Assembly: GCA_037367355.1 (NCBI GenBank)
Contig: CM074705.1
Location: 62,001-126,000, forward strand
DNA length: 64,000 nucleotides
Source of the DNA: Neoscytalidium dimidiatum
Lineage: Eukaryota > Ascomycota > Dothideomycetes > Botryosphaeriales > Botryosphaeriaceae
Reading direction: 5' to 3'
Made by a program: the position numbers and the translations under genes. Positions within the stretch are counted from its first letter, which is position 1. Each line of letters opens with the position of its first letter. Below are positions 11,856-22,692 of the stretch, in pieces. The notes under the pieces are model-generated. The model did not search any database. It was not told where the DNA came from and worked only from the letters and a program-made list of their open reading frames with translations.

Positions 11856-13357
11856 ATGCCGTCCGAGATGGCTGGATCACTCGAATGGCCCTTGATGGTC
11901 AGGGACGAGGAGGACGCTCCGGCGAACTTCACCCCGGCAGAAATCCCGCTAGCTGGCAGAGTCGCATCGGTGAGCTGGCCACGAGCTGTATATAACAGTC
12001 ATGCTTACACAGGGACAGATGTTTATGTCGTTAGTAACTCTTTGCGTTCTATCAACCTGCATCACTCGGCGAGTACAGCGCATCCGAGAATGGATGTCGC
12101 TACCCCTGGCGGCGTGGCTCATCGTCATCATCTACATCGATTCTTTCCTGTTCGTCTTCGTGACAGCGCTCTTCAAAGACGTTGGCCTGAACAATAACCC
12201 GGAAATATGCGAAGGCGCAATTCTTCTCTGCTTGATCTGCTACATGACCACCAAGATTTTCATCTATCTCTTTCTCGTAGAAAAAGCTGTAAGTGCGGCG
12301 CAGGACGTCGAAAGAAGCGACGGAAGGGCTCATGCGTTGTACAGTACATCGTCCGAGGAAGCCACAAATCCAGGCTCACGGACAAACTTTATCTGTTCAA
12401 CTGCTTCTTCATGATGCTTCCATATACTATTGTCGTAATTCTTAATTTTGTCTGGTGAGAGTCCCTGCTGGTAGTCGGCAGCGCAAAATCTGACCCACGG
12501 CGCAGGAGGATTTCATACATCAACAAAGGCGGCACTTGCATTATTGGGATGGAGAAGCGAGCTATGCTGCCGCTCATCGTATTCGATGTCGCCGTCAACG
12601 TATACTTGACAGTGCTCTTCCTGGTACCCCTGAGGCAGCTGTACTCCTACAAGTCAAACCAAAACTCAACCCTTCACACCATGGCGTTTCGCACCTTCAT
12701 CGGCAGCTGTGCGACATTGACGTCAAGCGTTGCGAACTTGACAGTCTTGATGGTACTTGAAGGCGAGCCTGGCTGGGTTTGTCTGATGTGCTGCAACGCC
12801 GACAGTGAGTGTCCTCCCATCGGGATGCTCACACTGGAAACCTATCGGACACCCGGCTGACATCTCACGTTCGATGACCAGTCCTGTTCTCCGTGCTCGT
12901 CCTCCATTGGGTCACCTCCGGTGACAGGACGGGGCAGACGACCGGCCGCAGCTACAGCCGCGAAGGCGGCGTGGCCTCGAACCAAGACGGCGTGCGAGGG
13001 CCGTCGCACCACACGTCCAACACGCGCAGCCGGACCGGCAAGCACAAAACGGACGTCGGGACGGAGACGATGCTGTCTCGACACTACCAGGAGGCCGCCG
13101 CCGCCGCCGGTGGCGACTGGCCCGACGCCATCAAGGCCGACATCAACGCGTCGTGCGCGCCGGCCGAGCGCAGCAGCGGGGAGGAGATCGCGATGAACAG
13201 GATCATGGTGACGCACGAGCGCACCATGGTCGTCAGGGAGGAGCGCAACGAGAGCGGCGACGACTTGAGCGAAACGACGGCTGGGACCAACGGAGGGTAT
13301 CAGCGGGAGGGCAGCACGGATGGGATTGTGGATAGAGATGCTGGACGAAATCATTAG
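11856..13357 (+). CDS. multi-helix fungal membrane protein, receptor-like topology
   Basis: Exons 11856-11969, 12013-12288, 12345-12454, 12506-12804 and 12882-13357 give 424 residues; every junction is GT-AG and keeps frame. The first 38 residues are polar with one N-glycosylation sequon. They are followed by about seven hydrophobic segments, including FMSLVTLCVLS, AAWLIVIIYIDSFLFVFV, GAILLCLICYM, MLPYTIVVILNFVW and YLTVLFLVPLRQLY. Between the third and fourth lies a basic loop, RGSHKSRLTDKLYLFN. The last 140 residues are hydrophilic, charged and Ser/Thr-rich, like a cytoplasmic tail. This organisation, with an extracellular N-terminus, seven helices and a long tail, resembles fungal GPCR-like proteins of unknown ligand. 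I know similar uncharacterised fungal proteins but cannot name a family. Function is unknown. Confidence 0.8.
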
Positions 13358-13497
13358 TCTGACACGAATTTCTTTTGTACTGTTAACAGAGAGTATGTAA
13401 CGTTAGATAGGACACGAAGATAGAAAGGTTACACAGGGCGTGCTAAGATACGCACGCCGGCGATATTACAATTTCTGTTATGGACAAAAGATTAGAC

Positions 13498-13569
13498 GTC
13501 GAACTGAAAAAGCACGATGCCGCACTGTTTACACTGCTGGCTAGTGGCTTTAATATTGTCCTACATTAG
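13498..13569 (+). repeat. dispersed about 70-bp repeat, copy A
   Basis: Begins GTCGAACTGAAAAAGCACGA. The segment matches three other places in the window: 43589-43652 (+), 56001-56069 (-) and 56245-56318 (-). It lies 141 bases after the stop of the membrane-protein gene. Differences between copies are largely C/T and G/A changes. It contains a small inverted pair, GCACTG and CAGTGC-like. Origin unknown; a MITE or other small transposon fragment is possible. Confidence 0.7.
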
Positions 13570-14316
13570 AATGTTGTCTGGTTCTCGTAAGGGAGCCATT
13601 AATTACACCTACTTCAATAGTAAGCCAGGCATCTTGCAAGTTCAGGATCTCTGCATAGGGAGACGGTGCAAAGTAATTGTGTGGAATATTCTATCATCTG
13701 TTCACTCCATTTATAAGCGAAAGTATCATTATCAATATCGCCTATAACAGACGTTTACACCAAACGTTGTTACTAGGGGACAGGTGCCATACTAACAGAT
13801 TGTAAAGGGTAGAGATCACGAGTCGCAATGGACAACTTGGGGATGGAAATCCGCAGTCATCTTCTCCCAAGTATCCACACCATTCATCAGGCATACAGGC
13901 GATGGATGTGCCTCTAAAGAAAATTTTCATGATGATGGCATTGCTTGCTGTAAAGTTTGCAGAACACCGCTACGAAGACCTTTAACCAGGCGCTGGTTTC
14001 CTGTGTGAAAGGGTTGCCGCTGGCTTTTTGACGCTTCTCTTGAAGCTTGACAACGAAGAGTTCGATGTGTACATGAACCCCAGAGAGACACGTACCGCCC
14101 ACCCATCAAATGCGTTTCTTTGGACGGCCACGAGACGTATGTCGTACATCATAAGTTGCTGCCTGCCAGTAGGGAGAAACGAGCACTCCTACTTTTCTTC
14201 TGTCATATTTCGGATCAATTTAACACTCATTCATTTTCGAGTCAAGTCGAATATTTACAATCAATATTTACACAGATGATCCTGTATAGTCCATCTCACA
14301 TGATCATCATTCTTGC
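13570..14316. other. intergenic between convergent genes
   Basis: About 750 AT-rich bases between the membrane-protein gene (+) and the carboxylesterase gene (-). They would hold both 3' ends. No coding signal is convincing. Confidence 0.4.
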
Positions 14317-16099
14317 CTAGTACCACAGAGCCTTGTTCCAGTGAAGGCACTTGGCGTTGGCAAGGTCGTCCTCCTCGAGATAGAAGGTAGAGTTGAAAAC
14401 CAGGGTGTTGGTGTCGTTTCCGTACTTGGGCCAGAAGAGCTTGTCGTCCGCCCACTTGGTGTTGGGGTTGCCGGTCAGCACGAACGACAGCAGGTACTTC
14501 TGCATGGCAACCGCGATGGTGGAGTTGACGGAGGTGCTGCCGCCCATGCCCCCGCCTGCGCCGCCGGCGGGAGCACCCGAGGTGGAGTTGGAGCTGGAGG
14601 TGGTCGAGTTCCAGGACGTCGCGGTGGAAGAGCTGCTCGACGACGAAAGGCTGTAGGTGCTGTACCAGTAGTAGCTCTGGTCGGTGCCGTGGGTGGCCTG
14701 GTCGAGCGCGACCATCGCGTTCCAGGTGTTGTTGTTGAGGTACTGCGTGAGGGCCAGGTTCTTGCAGGTCAGGTCGAAGGACTGCTTCATGTCGGAGAAG
14801 CGCAGGCCAGGGCTCGCGTAGTCGGACTCTGGGTAGAGCTCGAGCAGCTCGTCGACGACGTCGTCGGTGATGGCCGGGAAGAAGATGCGCAGGTACGTGG
14901 CGACGTCCTCGGAGGTGTTGACGCCGTCGTAGGCCTGGCTGTTGGCTTCGTGTTGCTCGTGGCTGAGGACGACGGGGCCGTCGAAGTTGACGCGCTTCTG
15001 GTAGAACTGTGCCTCGTCTGTTCGTTGCGTTAGGTATGCTGGACGAATTTAGACGAACTATGGAACGTACAGGTGTCGGCAATGATATCTCCGTCGACAC
15101 GGGGCTGCATTTGGTAGGTGTAAGTGTCAACGGCGTCGTCGGCAGCGGAAGTGAGCGTGTCGAAGTCGACGCTGCGCATGCAGTCAAGAGAACCGCCATC
15201 ACAGCCAACAGCGGACGAAACGTTCTGCCAAAATGCCTGTCGAGAGAAAGGTTAGCGTACTCTCCAGCGTTGGTGATGAGGCTATTCTATTCCAAGCTTT
15301 ACCTCTGCGTGGTGATGGCCTGCGCCAGGAACAAAACCGGGGGACATGACATAGGCGCGGTTGAAGTTCTGCTCGGCGTGACCCGCGAAGCGCTAAAATA
15401 GCCGTCAGTTGACGACCAATTCTGAAAGGGAAGATGAACTTTGCGTACAGTCATTTGGAAGAGCACTTGAGAACCACCGGCGGAGAAGCCAACAGCAGTG
15501 ACTTCATCCGGGTTGCCACCGAAGTTGCTGATGTACTTCTTCACCCACTTGAAGGCGTGCTCAACATCCCAAACTGCGGTGTTCGATGTACCTCCCTGGT
15601 GAAGGAAAGATGGGCCGTTGGCAAGGCCGGTCATGCCCAGACGGTAGTTGTAAGCAACGTAGACGAAATCCTTGCTGAGATCGAAAAGACCCTCGGGAGT
15701 GTTCTCCGACTTGCTGCCACCGGTGAAACCACCGCCATAGGTCCAGACCATAACAGGAAGATTCCTGCCTTGGGCATCAGCGGGCGCCCACACGTCCAAG
15801 TAGAGGCAGTCCTCTGCTGAGGCGCAGTCAACGTCGGCGTCGGCAAGCGAGCCATCGTTGATCTCGGTCTCGACCGGAGGCCATTGAGGCTTCGCCCAGC
15901 GCAGGTCGCCTGTAGGCACGGCAGCGAAGCGGATATTCTGGTACTTGTAGTATCCGAGTGACTCATTGCCAGCGGCAGCTACAACCGTGGAGTAGTCAAG
16001 TGTGACGGTAGGCATGGAAGAGTTGGTAGTCGAGCTGGGCTGGACGGCCGATACGGCGGATGCCGCCAGGGGCAACAGCAAAGAGGAAAAAGAACGCAT
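14317..16099 (-). CDS. secreted type-B carboxylesterase/lipase-like
   Basis: Exons (minus) 16099-15449, 15392-15303, 15236-15071 and 15017-14317 give 535 residues. The start MRSFSSLLLPLAASAVSAVQ is a signal peptide; an ATG 25 codons upstream is possible but would bury it. EDCLYLDVWAP matches the type-B carboxylesterase signature 2. TYGGGFTGGS supplies the oxyanion-hole GGG, and GFSAGGSQ is the nucleophile elbow (GxSxG). Many Asn-X-Ser/Thr sequons support secretion. Near the C-terminus there is an unusual Ser/Thr/Gly-rich insert (about 14510-14660, minus strand) with a run of serines, likely a surface loop. The family hydrolyses carboxylic esters outside the cell; fungal relatives act on lipids, sterol esters or plant esters. 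The exact substrate is not readable. The gene looks intact. Confidence 0.9.
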
Positions 16100-17867
16100 T
16101 GGAGCAGGTGAGCGAGCGGTGCTAAGAGCGAGCGAAAGGAAGAGATGTTGTGAAAAGCATAGACAAAATAACAACAGCCTTATATATGGTAAAAGGAGAA
16201 GGTCGGTGTAGAGACGAGTACAGCGGGCATGGCGCAGAAGGGCCGCGTTGCTGTCAAGCTGTTTGCCAGCCCTAAAGGTGATTCCCGACTTGGCGTTTTG
16301 CTTAAGGCGGTAGATGACGCATGGCAGCGGGCCAGGCCGTTGATCCCTAATTTAACGCAGCAAAAAAGGTACATCGAGTAGGTCCGAAGACGGTATGGCG
16401 AAGAGAGCTCATGGTCTTTAAGATGCCGGACAACCGGCTGGGGGAACAATGAGCCTCAAGCATTACGAATCATCCCAAGGCAAAGTCAGACCGCGCCCCG
16501 TGAACCTGACAAACATGCTCTTTGGCGGAAAAAGAAGCAAGTTGTTGCGCGCATGGTTCCGCCGGCACCAGCGCAGGGTCGGCATGGTTGCTGTTTTGAC
16601 GACGAGGTCAACATGCTTTACCCTGCAATAGGAGGGAGCCAGGCTCAGGCTGGTGGTCATGTTTACGCGTTCTTCTTTATAGCGCCGTGGCAGGTGCAAG
16701 AAATACGACTGTGCTGCTCGCCTTTTCCATGTTGACGTCTTAGCGTCGGGTGTATCGAGCTCGGATCCGAGATGTGCTCGGAGTTAATAGCAAGATTAAA
16801 GACAAGTTACTGCTGGTGTCCAACTACATCAAGTAGCTGACGGGGAACTTTATACACTTATAGGTTCGGAAAAAGCAGTTCTAAAGTGCGGGGCTGTAGG
16901 TTTTCCGTAATGATCGGCGGAGAAAGGCTGTTCTCATGCATGCAGTAGCAACCTGAATTGTGTAGAAATGAGAGAGTATAGATCAAGAGCACCTGAGAAC
17001 GACGTGTACGAACTTGACCATTCTCTTCAAAGTGAGTCGATACCGAGAGAAACTGGTATGGCTTACGGCCTGTTGGCGAGATGTGAATGCAGAGCGGAGA
17101 CGGCCACGACTTCTGCGAGCTTACGTCCGAGGAGGCCAGGAGGCGGGGCGGAGCGGACAGTTGAGCGGAGCACGAACTCTCTCCCCCATAGACACATTTT
17201 TTTCTGCCGGGTCATTAAAGGCAGAACGGTCGTTCATGCGAAGCGCTAGAGGGAGGCTCAGCCACACCCGCCTACTTCTTCTGACCGACGCGTATCTCTC
17301 TTGATCAAACCATCCACATCCGGGTTCGACGACTCCCACCTTTTCGCTCTGTCCAACACCACATCACACCACCAACCGGGCACTTTCCCAAAGATCATTC
17401 GTTTCTTTCTCTAAGTCGGACCACTACTTCCGAATGTGTGCGCAAGGGGAAGTTTTGGGACTGCAGTTCTTCTCGTTGCACAGACAGAGACCTCGAGCGC
17501 GACAGTTCGCGACGCAAGCCTCGCAATGGTGCTTCGCTGCTCGGGGTTGGATGGCAACTCTCCTTCAACTGCTTCGCGCGGGCGATCGTCGTCTGTTTTT
17601 CGGTGGGACAGGACCGTCGTCGGGCTGGTATGTGTCGGATGTTCCGTGCTGGTTCCACTAGTCGTCGTTCCTACCAAGCTTCCAGCTGGGTGCTAGGATT
17701 ATTCAATTGGATAACTTTCGCAAATTCCAGCAATTTGACGCATTGACCAGGCGATAGTTCCAGTTTCTGTTTTGTCTTGAGAGAGACTACTACTACTGAG
17801 GCCCCATGAAGATAGGATGCGGGGCCGCACGAGCGATGGGTCTGTTGTGCTCGTATCGTCAAGAGCA

Positions 17868-17907
17868 CCCTGCCCTGCCCTGCCCTGCCCTGCCCTGCCC
17901 TGCCCTG
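17868..17907 (+). repeat. (CCCTG)8 pentanucleotide microsatellite
   Basis: Eight perfect tandem CCCTG units in intergenic DNA. Confidence 0.95.
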
Positions 17908-18632
17908 CACAGTATACTATGTAATAGTACTGTTATGCGCTGCTGGTTAGGACGCAAGATCGGACGGAGGAAACTCCGATACTCGGTTTAGGAGCAGTCG
18001 GAAAACGCCCATGAACCCCCGGAAGAATGCAGCCCGGCTCATGCCACTGTCAGCCTCACCTGATGAGCCTCGCAGTGGGAACACTCGTCAAGAACGAGGC
18101 GTCTCTACCTGCAATTCACAAGTCCCTCGGCACAGCGGGATATGCCTTTCCACATTAGGCCGCATCCGCACAGCTATAATCATGCAGAAGCTCAAGGAAC
18201 CAACCGCACGCGCGGCTCCCGAATCACGCACCCCTGCGATTCCCCTTGCGTAGAATGCTGCCGCGCTGCGTAAGGCTGCACCCAATGACATTTACCGCAG
18301 CCAAACGGAAATCCACAATTCTCAGGGCCACCTCAGGACTTCCAAGACGGATGCCACCCGGCATTCGAGAGCGCAGTCGCATACCAGGATGCGCGGCCGC
18401 TTTTCAATTCAAAGGCTCGTCGTCCCGCAAACAGCTTCCCGGCACTGGAACACTAACCACCACTAACACGAGGTGCAACGTAGCATGACTCTGTCGATCA
18501 GAGGGTACTGTGGAAAGGCTGAAGTCGTGATGCGGGCCAAAATGGCTCGTTCCGTGGCGTGTAAGAGTCGGTGCAGAAGAGCGCACAGGCGCAAATGACG
18601 AATTAATTGGCGGGGCGGCAGTCGGGGCGGGA

Positions 18633-18664
18633 CTGGCACTGGCACTGGCATCGGCACTGGCACG
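18633..18664 (+). repeat. imperfect (CACTGG)n hexamer repeat
   Basis: Tandem ACTGGC-type units with one cATCGG interruption, upstream of the zinc-finger regulator. Confidence 0.8.
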
Positions 18665-18947
18665 TTGGACATGTGGAGGCGGGCGTGGCACCTATATTTG
18701 GGTGTGGCGCCGGAATCCTCCATCCCACCGGAAGAGCCGAAAAGAGCGACGATTGCCAGACTCCAGCGCTCGTCCAGCTGCAAATCGCTGGGGGAGCGAA
18801 GGGCTGCTGGCGTCGAAGTCCGGCTAAAGCCACGTTCCGGCGGCCTTCTCGAAGCCGCCGGAGATTCCCTGATCAGCGGTGCAGCGAGGAACAGTGCATG
18901 GGAGATGCGCAGCAGCAGCAGCAGTAGCGCAGCGCCCAATTCGAAGA

Positions 18948-18983
18948 TGGTGCTTGGTGCTTGGTGCTTGGTGCTTGGTGCTT
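18948..18983 (+). repeat. (TGCTTGG)5 heptamer repeat
   Basis: Five tandem TGCTTGG units, about 220 bases upstream of the regulator's start codon; possibly within its 5' leader. Confidence 0.9.
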
Positions 18984-19199
18984 GGCCCTGCGGGGAAGTT
19001 GGCTCCAGGCTGGGGGAGCGGGAGCGGGAGCTGCAGAGGCCTCGCGTGGTGCGCCCTCTCGCCCCGGTCGGGCCTTGGTCCTCTTTACAGCTACAACTCG
19101 CACCGCTCCTCCCTAGCCTTCCCTCCCCACGAGTCATCGCGCCCCTCTTTTTTATAGCCATGACCGCCGCTGTCCTGCGCTGCTGCCCACGCCTCCGCC

Positions 19200-22100
19200 A
19201 TGGCAACCACTCCCCTCTCGCTGCGCCGCTACTCCTCCGAGAGCCAGCAGTCGGCCGGAGAGCGCGCCGACATCCAGCCCATAAGCATCCCCTCGCCGCC
19301 CGCCTCGGAGCGGCATCAGTGTAGCCAGTGCTCCAGCAGCTTCCTGCGCCTCGAGCACCTGAAGCGCCATGAGCGCGACCACTGGGACAGCAAGCCGTAC
19401 ACCTGCGGCCTCTGCGGCAAGGGCTTCACTCGAAGGTAACGCGCCACATCCCCAGCCAGGCCTGCCTTGCCTGCAGCTGCCGCCGCTCATCAGTGCTCAC
19501 CCGTGCCCCCCCCCAAAAATAAAGCGATACTCTGAAGCGCCACGAGCACGTCCATGCCGCTGTGTCCTCTGACGGCGAGAACGGCTCCTCGGTGTCCACC
19601 AGATCTCACCGCGGCCGCCATTTCCGCGCATGCCACAACTGCGCCCAGGCCCGGGCCCGCTGCTCGGGCGAGGACGTCTGCGCCCGCTGCCTGTCCAAGG
19701 CCATGGTCTGCGAATACCCAAAGAAGCGCCGGCGCAGCGGCCAGAGCTCGCCCGCCCGCAACGCCTTTGCCTCGCAAGATCCAGCCTGGAGCATCGGCGA
19801 ACTAACGCTCAACACCAGTCACAACTCGCCCCAGTACGGCCTTCTTGACAACGACAACCTCTCGTGCTACTCCTCCAGCAGCGAAACTTTCCCCCATAAT
19901 ATCTCCGGCTACGGCCTCGGCCACGAATCCGACATGCCCAACATATCTCCGCTTGAGATCAATTACGAGCAGCTGTCTCCGCTGGTGGTTGCTAACAGCG
20001 GAGGTCTGATATCACCTGATATAGATACTTTCGACATCGGCCAGCCGTTTCCACCCCAGCCTCCACCCCACCACCACGACCACATGAATCTCAATTTGGG
20101 ATCCATGGGGGACCCGGGTTCCTCCTCCATCAATTGGCTCCCAACCGCATTCAGTGAAGAGATAGACTACGGCGCTCTTTCCGGCATTGGAGTACCGCTC
20201 AAAAGCCCAAGCAACAAGATGCCGGGTGCAGGCATGGACGGCGGCGGAGCTGCGCTGCCCACGCCTGCTGGCATGGATTTTCTGCCCGCCAGCCCCCCAA
20301 ATGGTCGCCGCGGCTCGCATTCACCCGCGAGATCGACGGGGTCTAGCAACTCTAGCACCGAAAGCAATGGCAGGTATTACGCAACAAGCTTCGACGGCGC
20401 AAGAATACCTTTCGTCCGGGGCACCAAGAGACGGAGATCGTTCAACGTTTCCAGCTCAGAGCCCACCCGCTCATCCCTGTTCCGAGACCAATCCGGTGTA
20501 TTTTCGTTCCCTGAGATTTCCGTTCCAATCGACAGTCTGCCGCCTGTGCCAGCGACTGGGCCGGCGATGGACCTCAAAGCGTACGATCGGATAGCGGATG
20601 CATTCCGCCAAGTCTGCCACGGCTTGGGCACTACTTTTGTCCCCTTCAAAACTTTGGCAGTCCCGGGCCCCGCACATCTCAATTACTTCCTGCAGCTCTA
20701 TTACGAGCACTTCCATCCAATACTTCCCATTCTTCATCTGCCCACCCTCAAACTCAACGAGGATGAGTGGGTCCTCGGTCTGGCCGCAGCGGCAATCGGT
20801 TGCAGATACTCAGATTCCGAAGAGCTTCTGACCTTCATAAGACCGATGACCGAATTCTTGCGGCGCGTGGTCGTCATGTCGGTACGTGGCGCGCCCTCGA
20901 GCTATGCGGCAGGCAGAACGATACTGACTCCCTTTAGGTCGAGCACCATCCCCCGCGGCAAATGCCTCTTGGTGTGCTCCAAGCTCTTTTGCTGAACTCG
21001 ATAAACATGCTGTACAGCGGCTCCAGTCGCATGGAGGACAGCGCCTTGAACGACTTCAGCAGGCTCGTCGAAGCAGTGCGCACATGGAAACTCATTCCCC
21101 CGTACGAAACGCCTCCGCAATCCTGGTCCGAGTGGGTGCGGGCGGAAGCGCGGATCCGTCTTGGCTACTCGATCTGGGTGAGTATGGCCAAGGGGGCACG
21201 TCTTGGCTTGGCTGACCGTGTTTTAGATGCTCGATTGCACGCTCGCGTACCAGATGGATCAGAAGCCTTTCCTGAGCATGGATGACCTGCACGCTGCGCT
21301 TCCCTGCAATGAACACCTGTGGGCCGCCAGCAATGAGGAGGAGTGGGCAAGCCTGCGCCGCAATACTGAGCGTACGACACCCAGACTCGGCTCTGATCCC
21401 CGTCAGTCACTGACCTGTTCAGGCAACCCACCCGTCTCGGAAGCGGTACATACCTTGTTCGTCCGCAAGGAGGTGAAGCAAGATATCGGCGAATTCAGCA
21501 GGGTTCTTTTGCTTCACGGAATCTACCATGAGATGTGGACTGTGGCGCGATATCACCGCCGTTCGCTGGCTTCGTGGATCCCCTCGGCCGATGAAGCAAT
21601 GGACAGGAGCGCGCCAGAGTACCAGGAGAAGCCGCAAAATGTGGCAGACAGGAGCATCTACATCCCGGAGAATCCTCTTTATTCGAAATGGCGGAACGCG
21701 GCGTGCGACTGCCTGGACGTGCTGCATTGGGCCGCGAATGCCACAATCGCGCACCACTCGGGCTCTGAACACAACACCGTCTGCCATCTGCACAGCTCTC
21801 GCGTCATCCTACTAACCCCGATCTCTGAAATCGTCGGTCTCGCCAAATCAATGGCGACAAGCGATCGGCAAAGCCTACCACAGCTCACCAAGCTCGAGAG
21901 CAAAGTCTCCCTCTGGGTGCAGAAAGACCAGCACAAAGCGCGCCTCGCCATGATCCACGCCGGAGCTGTCTACTGGCACGTCCGGAGGTTCTCCAAAGCA
22001 GCCTTCTACGAGCCCAGCGCGGTGTTCCTCTCGACACTGGCGCTGTGGGCGTACGCGTCCTACACGTCGCTCACGACCTCCTTCGCCCGCACCGACAGTC

Positions 22101-22480
22101 GCAGCGGCAGCGAGTCGCCGTCGCCAGGCACCTTCACCTCGTCAGACAACATGACGCTCAGCAGCGGTGGCGGCGACGACTACTACGACCACCCGACCTT
22201 CATCCGCCTGGATCGGCCCAATGACGACGAGATGGTGCAGCTGTTTGTGCGCAACGGCGACCCGGGCAAGATGAAGGCCCATGTCTCGGGCGTCGGGAAC
22301 ATCCTATCGCCGCTCGCGCCCGAGAGGATTCTGAGAGAGGGTTGCAAGATCCTCTCTCGCATGACGCTGACGTGGGGAGTGGCGAACGAGCATATCAAGA
22401 TTCTGTCGAACATGGTGGAGCAGATCTCGAATGTCAGGACGCGGGCTTCGGCTGCCTCTGTACAAGGACCGCCGTCTTGA
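19200..22480 (+). CDS. hybrid C2H2 / Zn2Cys6 transcription factor
   Basis: Exons 19200-19435, 19525-20881, 20938-21177, 21227-21371 and 21423-22480 give 1011 residues; the fourth intron (51 nt) is in frame, so retention is possible. Two C2H2 fingers lie near the N-terminus: [21 protein letters not shown] (about 40-60), and one starting CGLCGKGF whose DNA-contacting helix is completed across the first intron as [14 protein letters not shown] Zn2Cys6 cluster follows (about 107-133) with spacing CX2CX6CX5CX2CX6C, then KKRRR, a nuclear-localisation-like basic patch. The middle is Ser/Pro/Gly-rich. From about residue 450 the pattern [16 protein letters not shown] starts a fungal-specific transcription factor domain (PF04082 type). 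Such proteins are nuclear DNA-binding regulators; the target pathway is unknown. Confidence 0.9.
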
Positions 22481-22692
22481 GACTCACGATAGAGGCGGAG
22501 AGTACAGCATGCTGTATTCTTCGTGACATTATGTATCTAAATAAGAACGTCTCGTAAAGAGGAAAAGTTCGGAGACCACAGCACCGTTCGGCCAGCATTT
22601 CACGTGCTGAGCTGCTTACACAAAAATACTCTGCGTCCTTTGCTTGTGTCCTGGGAATTGCTGTAAATGCGCAGTGATTGGGCGCCATACTC
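22481..22692. other. short intergenic gap
   Basis: Holds the 3' ends of the regulator (+) and of the P450 pseudogene (-). Nothing else seen. Confidence 0.5.

Larger units (their letters stand above)
16100..19199. other. 3.1-kb intergenic and promoter region with microsatellites
   Basis: Lies between the esterase (-) and the zinc-finger regulator (+), so it holds both promoters. A TATA-like ccttatatatgg at about 16180-16191, 80 bases upstream of the esterase ATG, suits that gene. The part before 19200 is GC- and repeat-rich and ends in a pyrimidine-rich stretch with ttttttatagcc just upstream of the regulator. Several 60-100 codon frames near 17.0-17.7 kb lack any motif. The long leader is usual for fungal regulators. 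Confidence 0.5.

Noticed and set aside
14341..15033. 230-codon plus-strand frame over the esterase
   Set aside because: Val/Gly/Arg-rich complement of the esterase exon; no independent support.
17868..17907. CRISPR-like repeat array
   Set aside because: Perfect tandem pentamers without spacers, in a eukaryotic genome.
18463..19206. 247-codon antisense frame upstream of the regulator
   Set aside because: Composition follows the microsatellites and GC-rich leader; no recognisable protein features.
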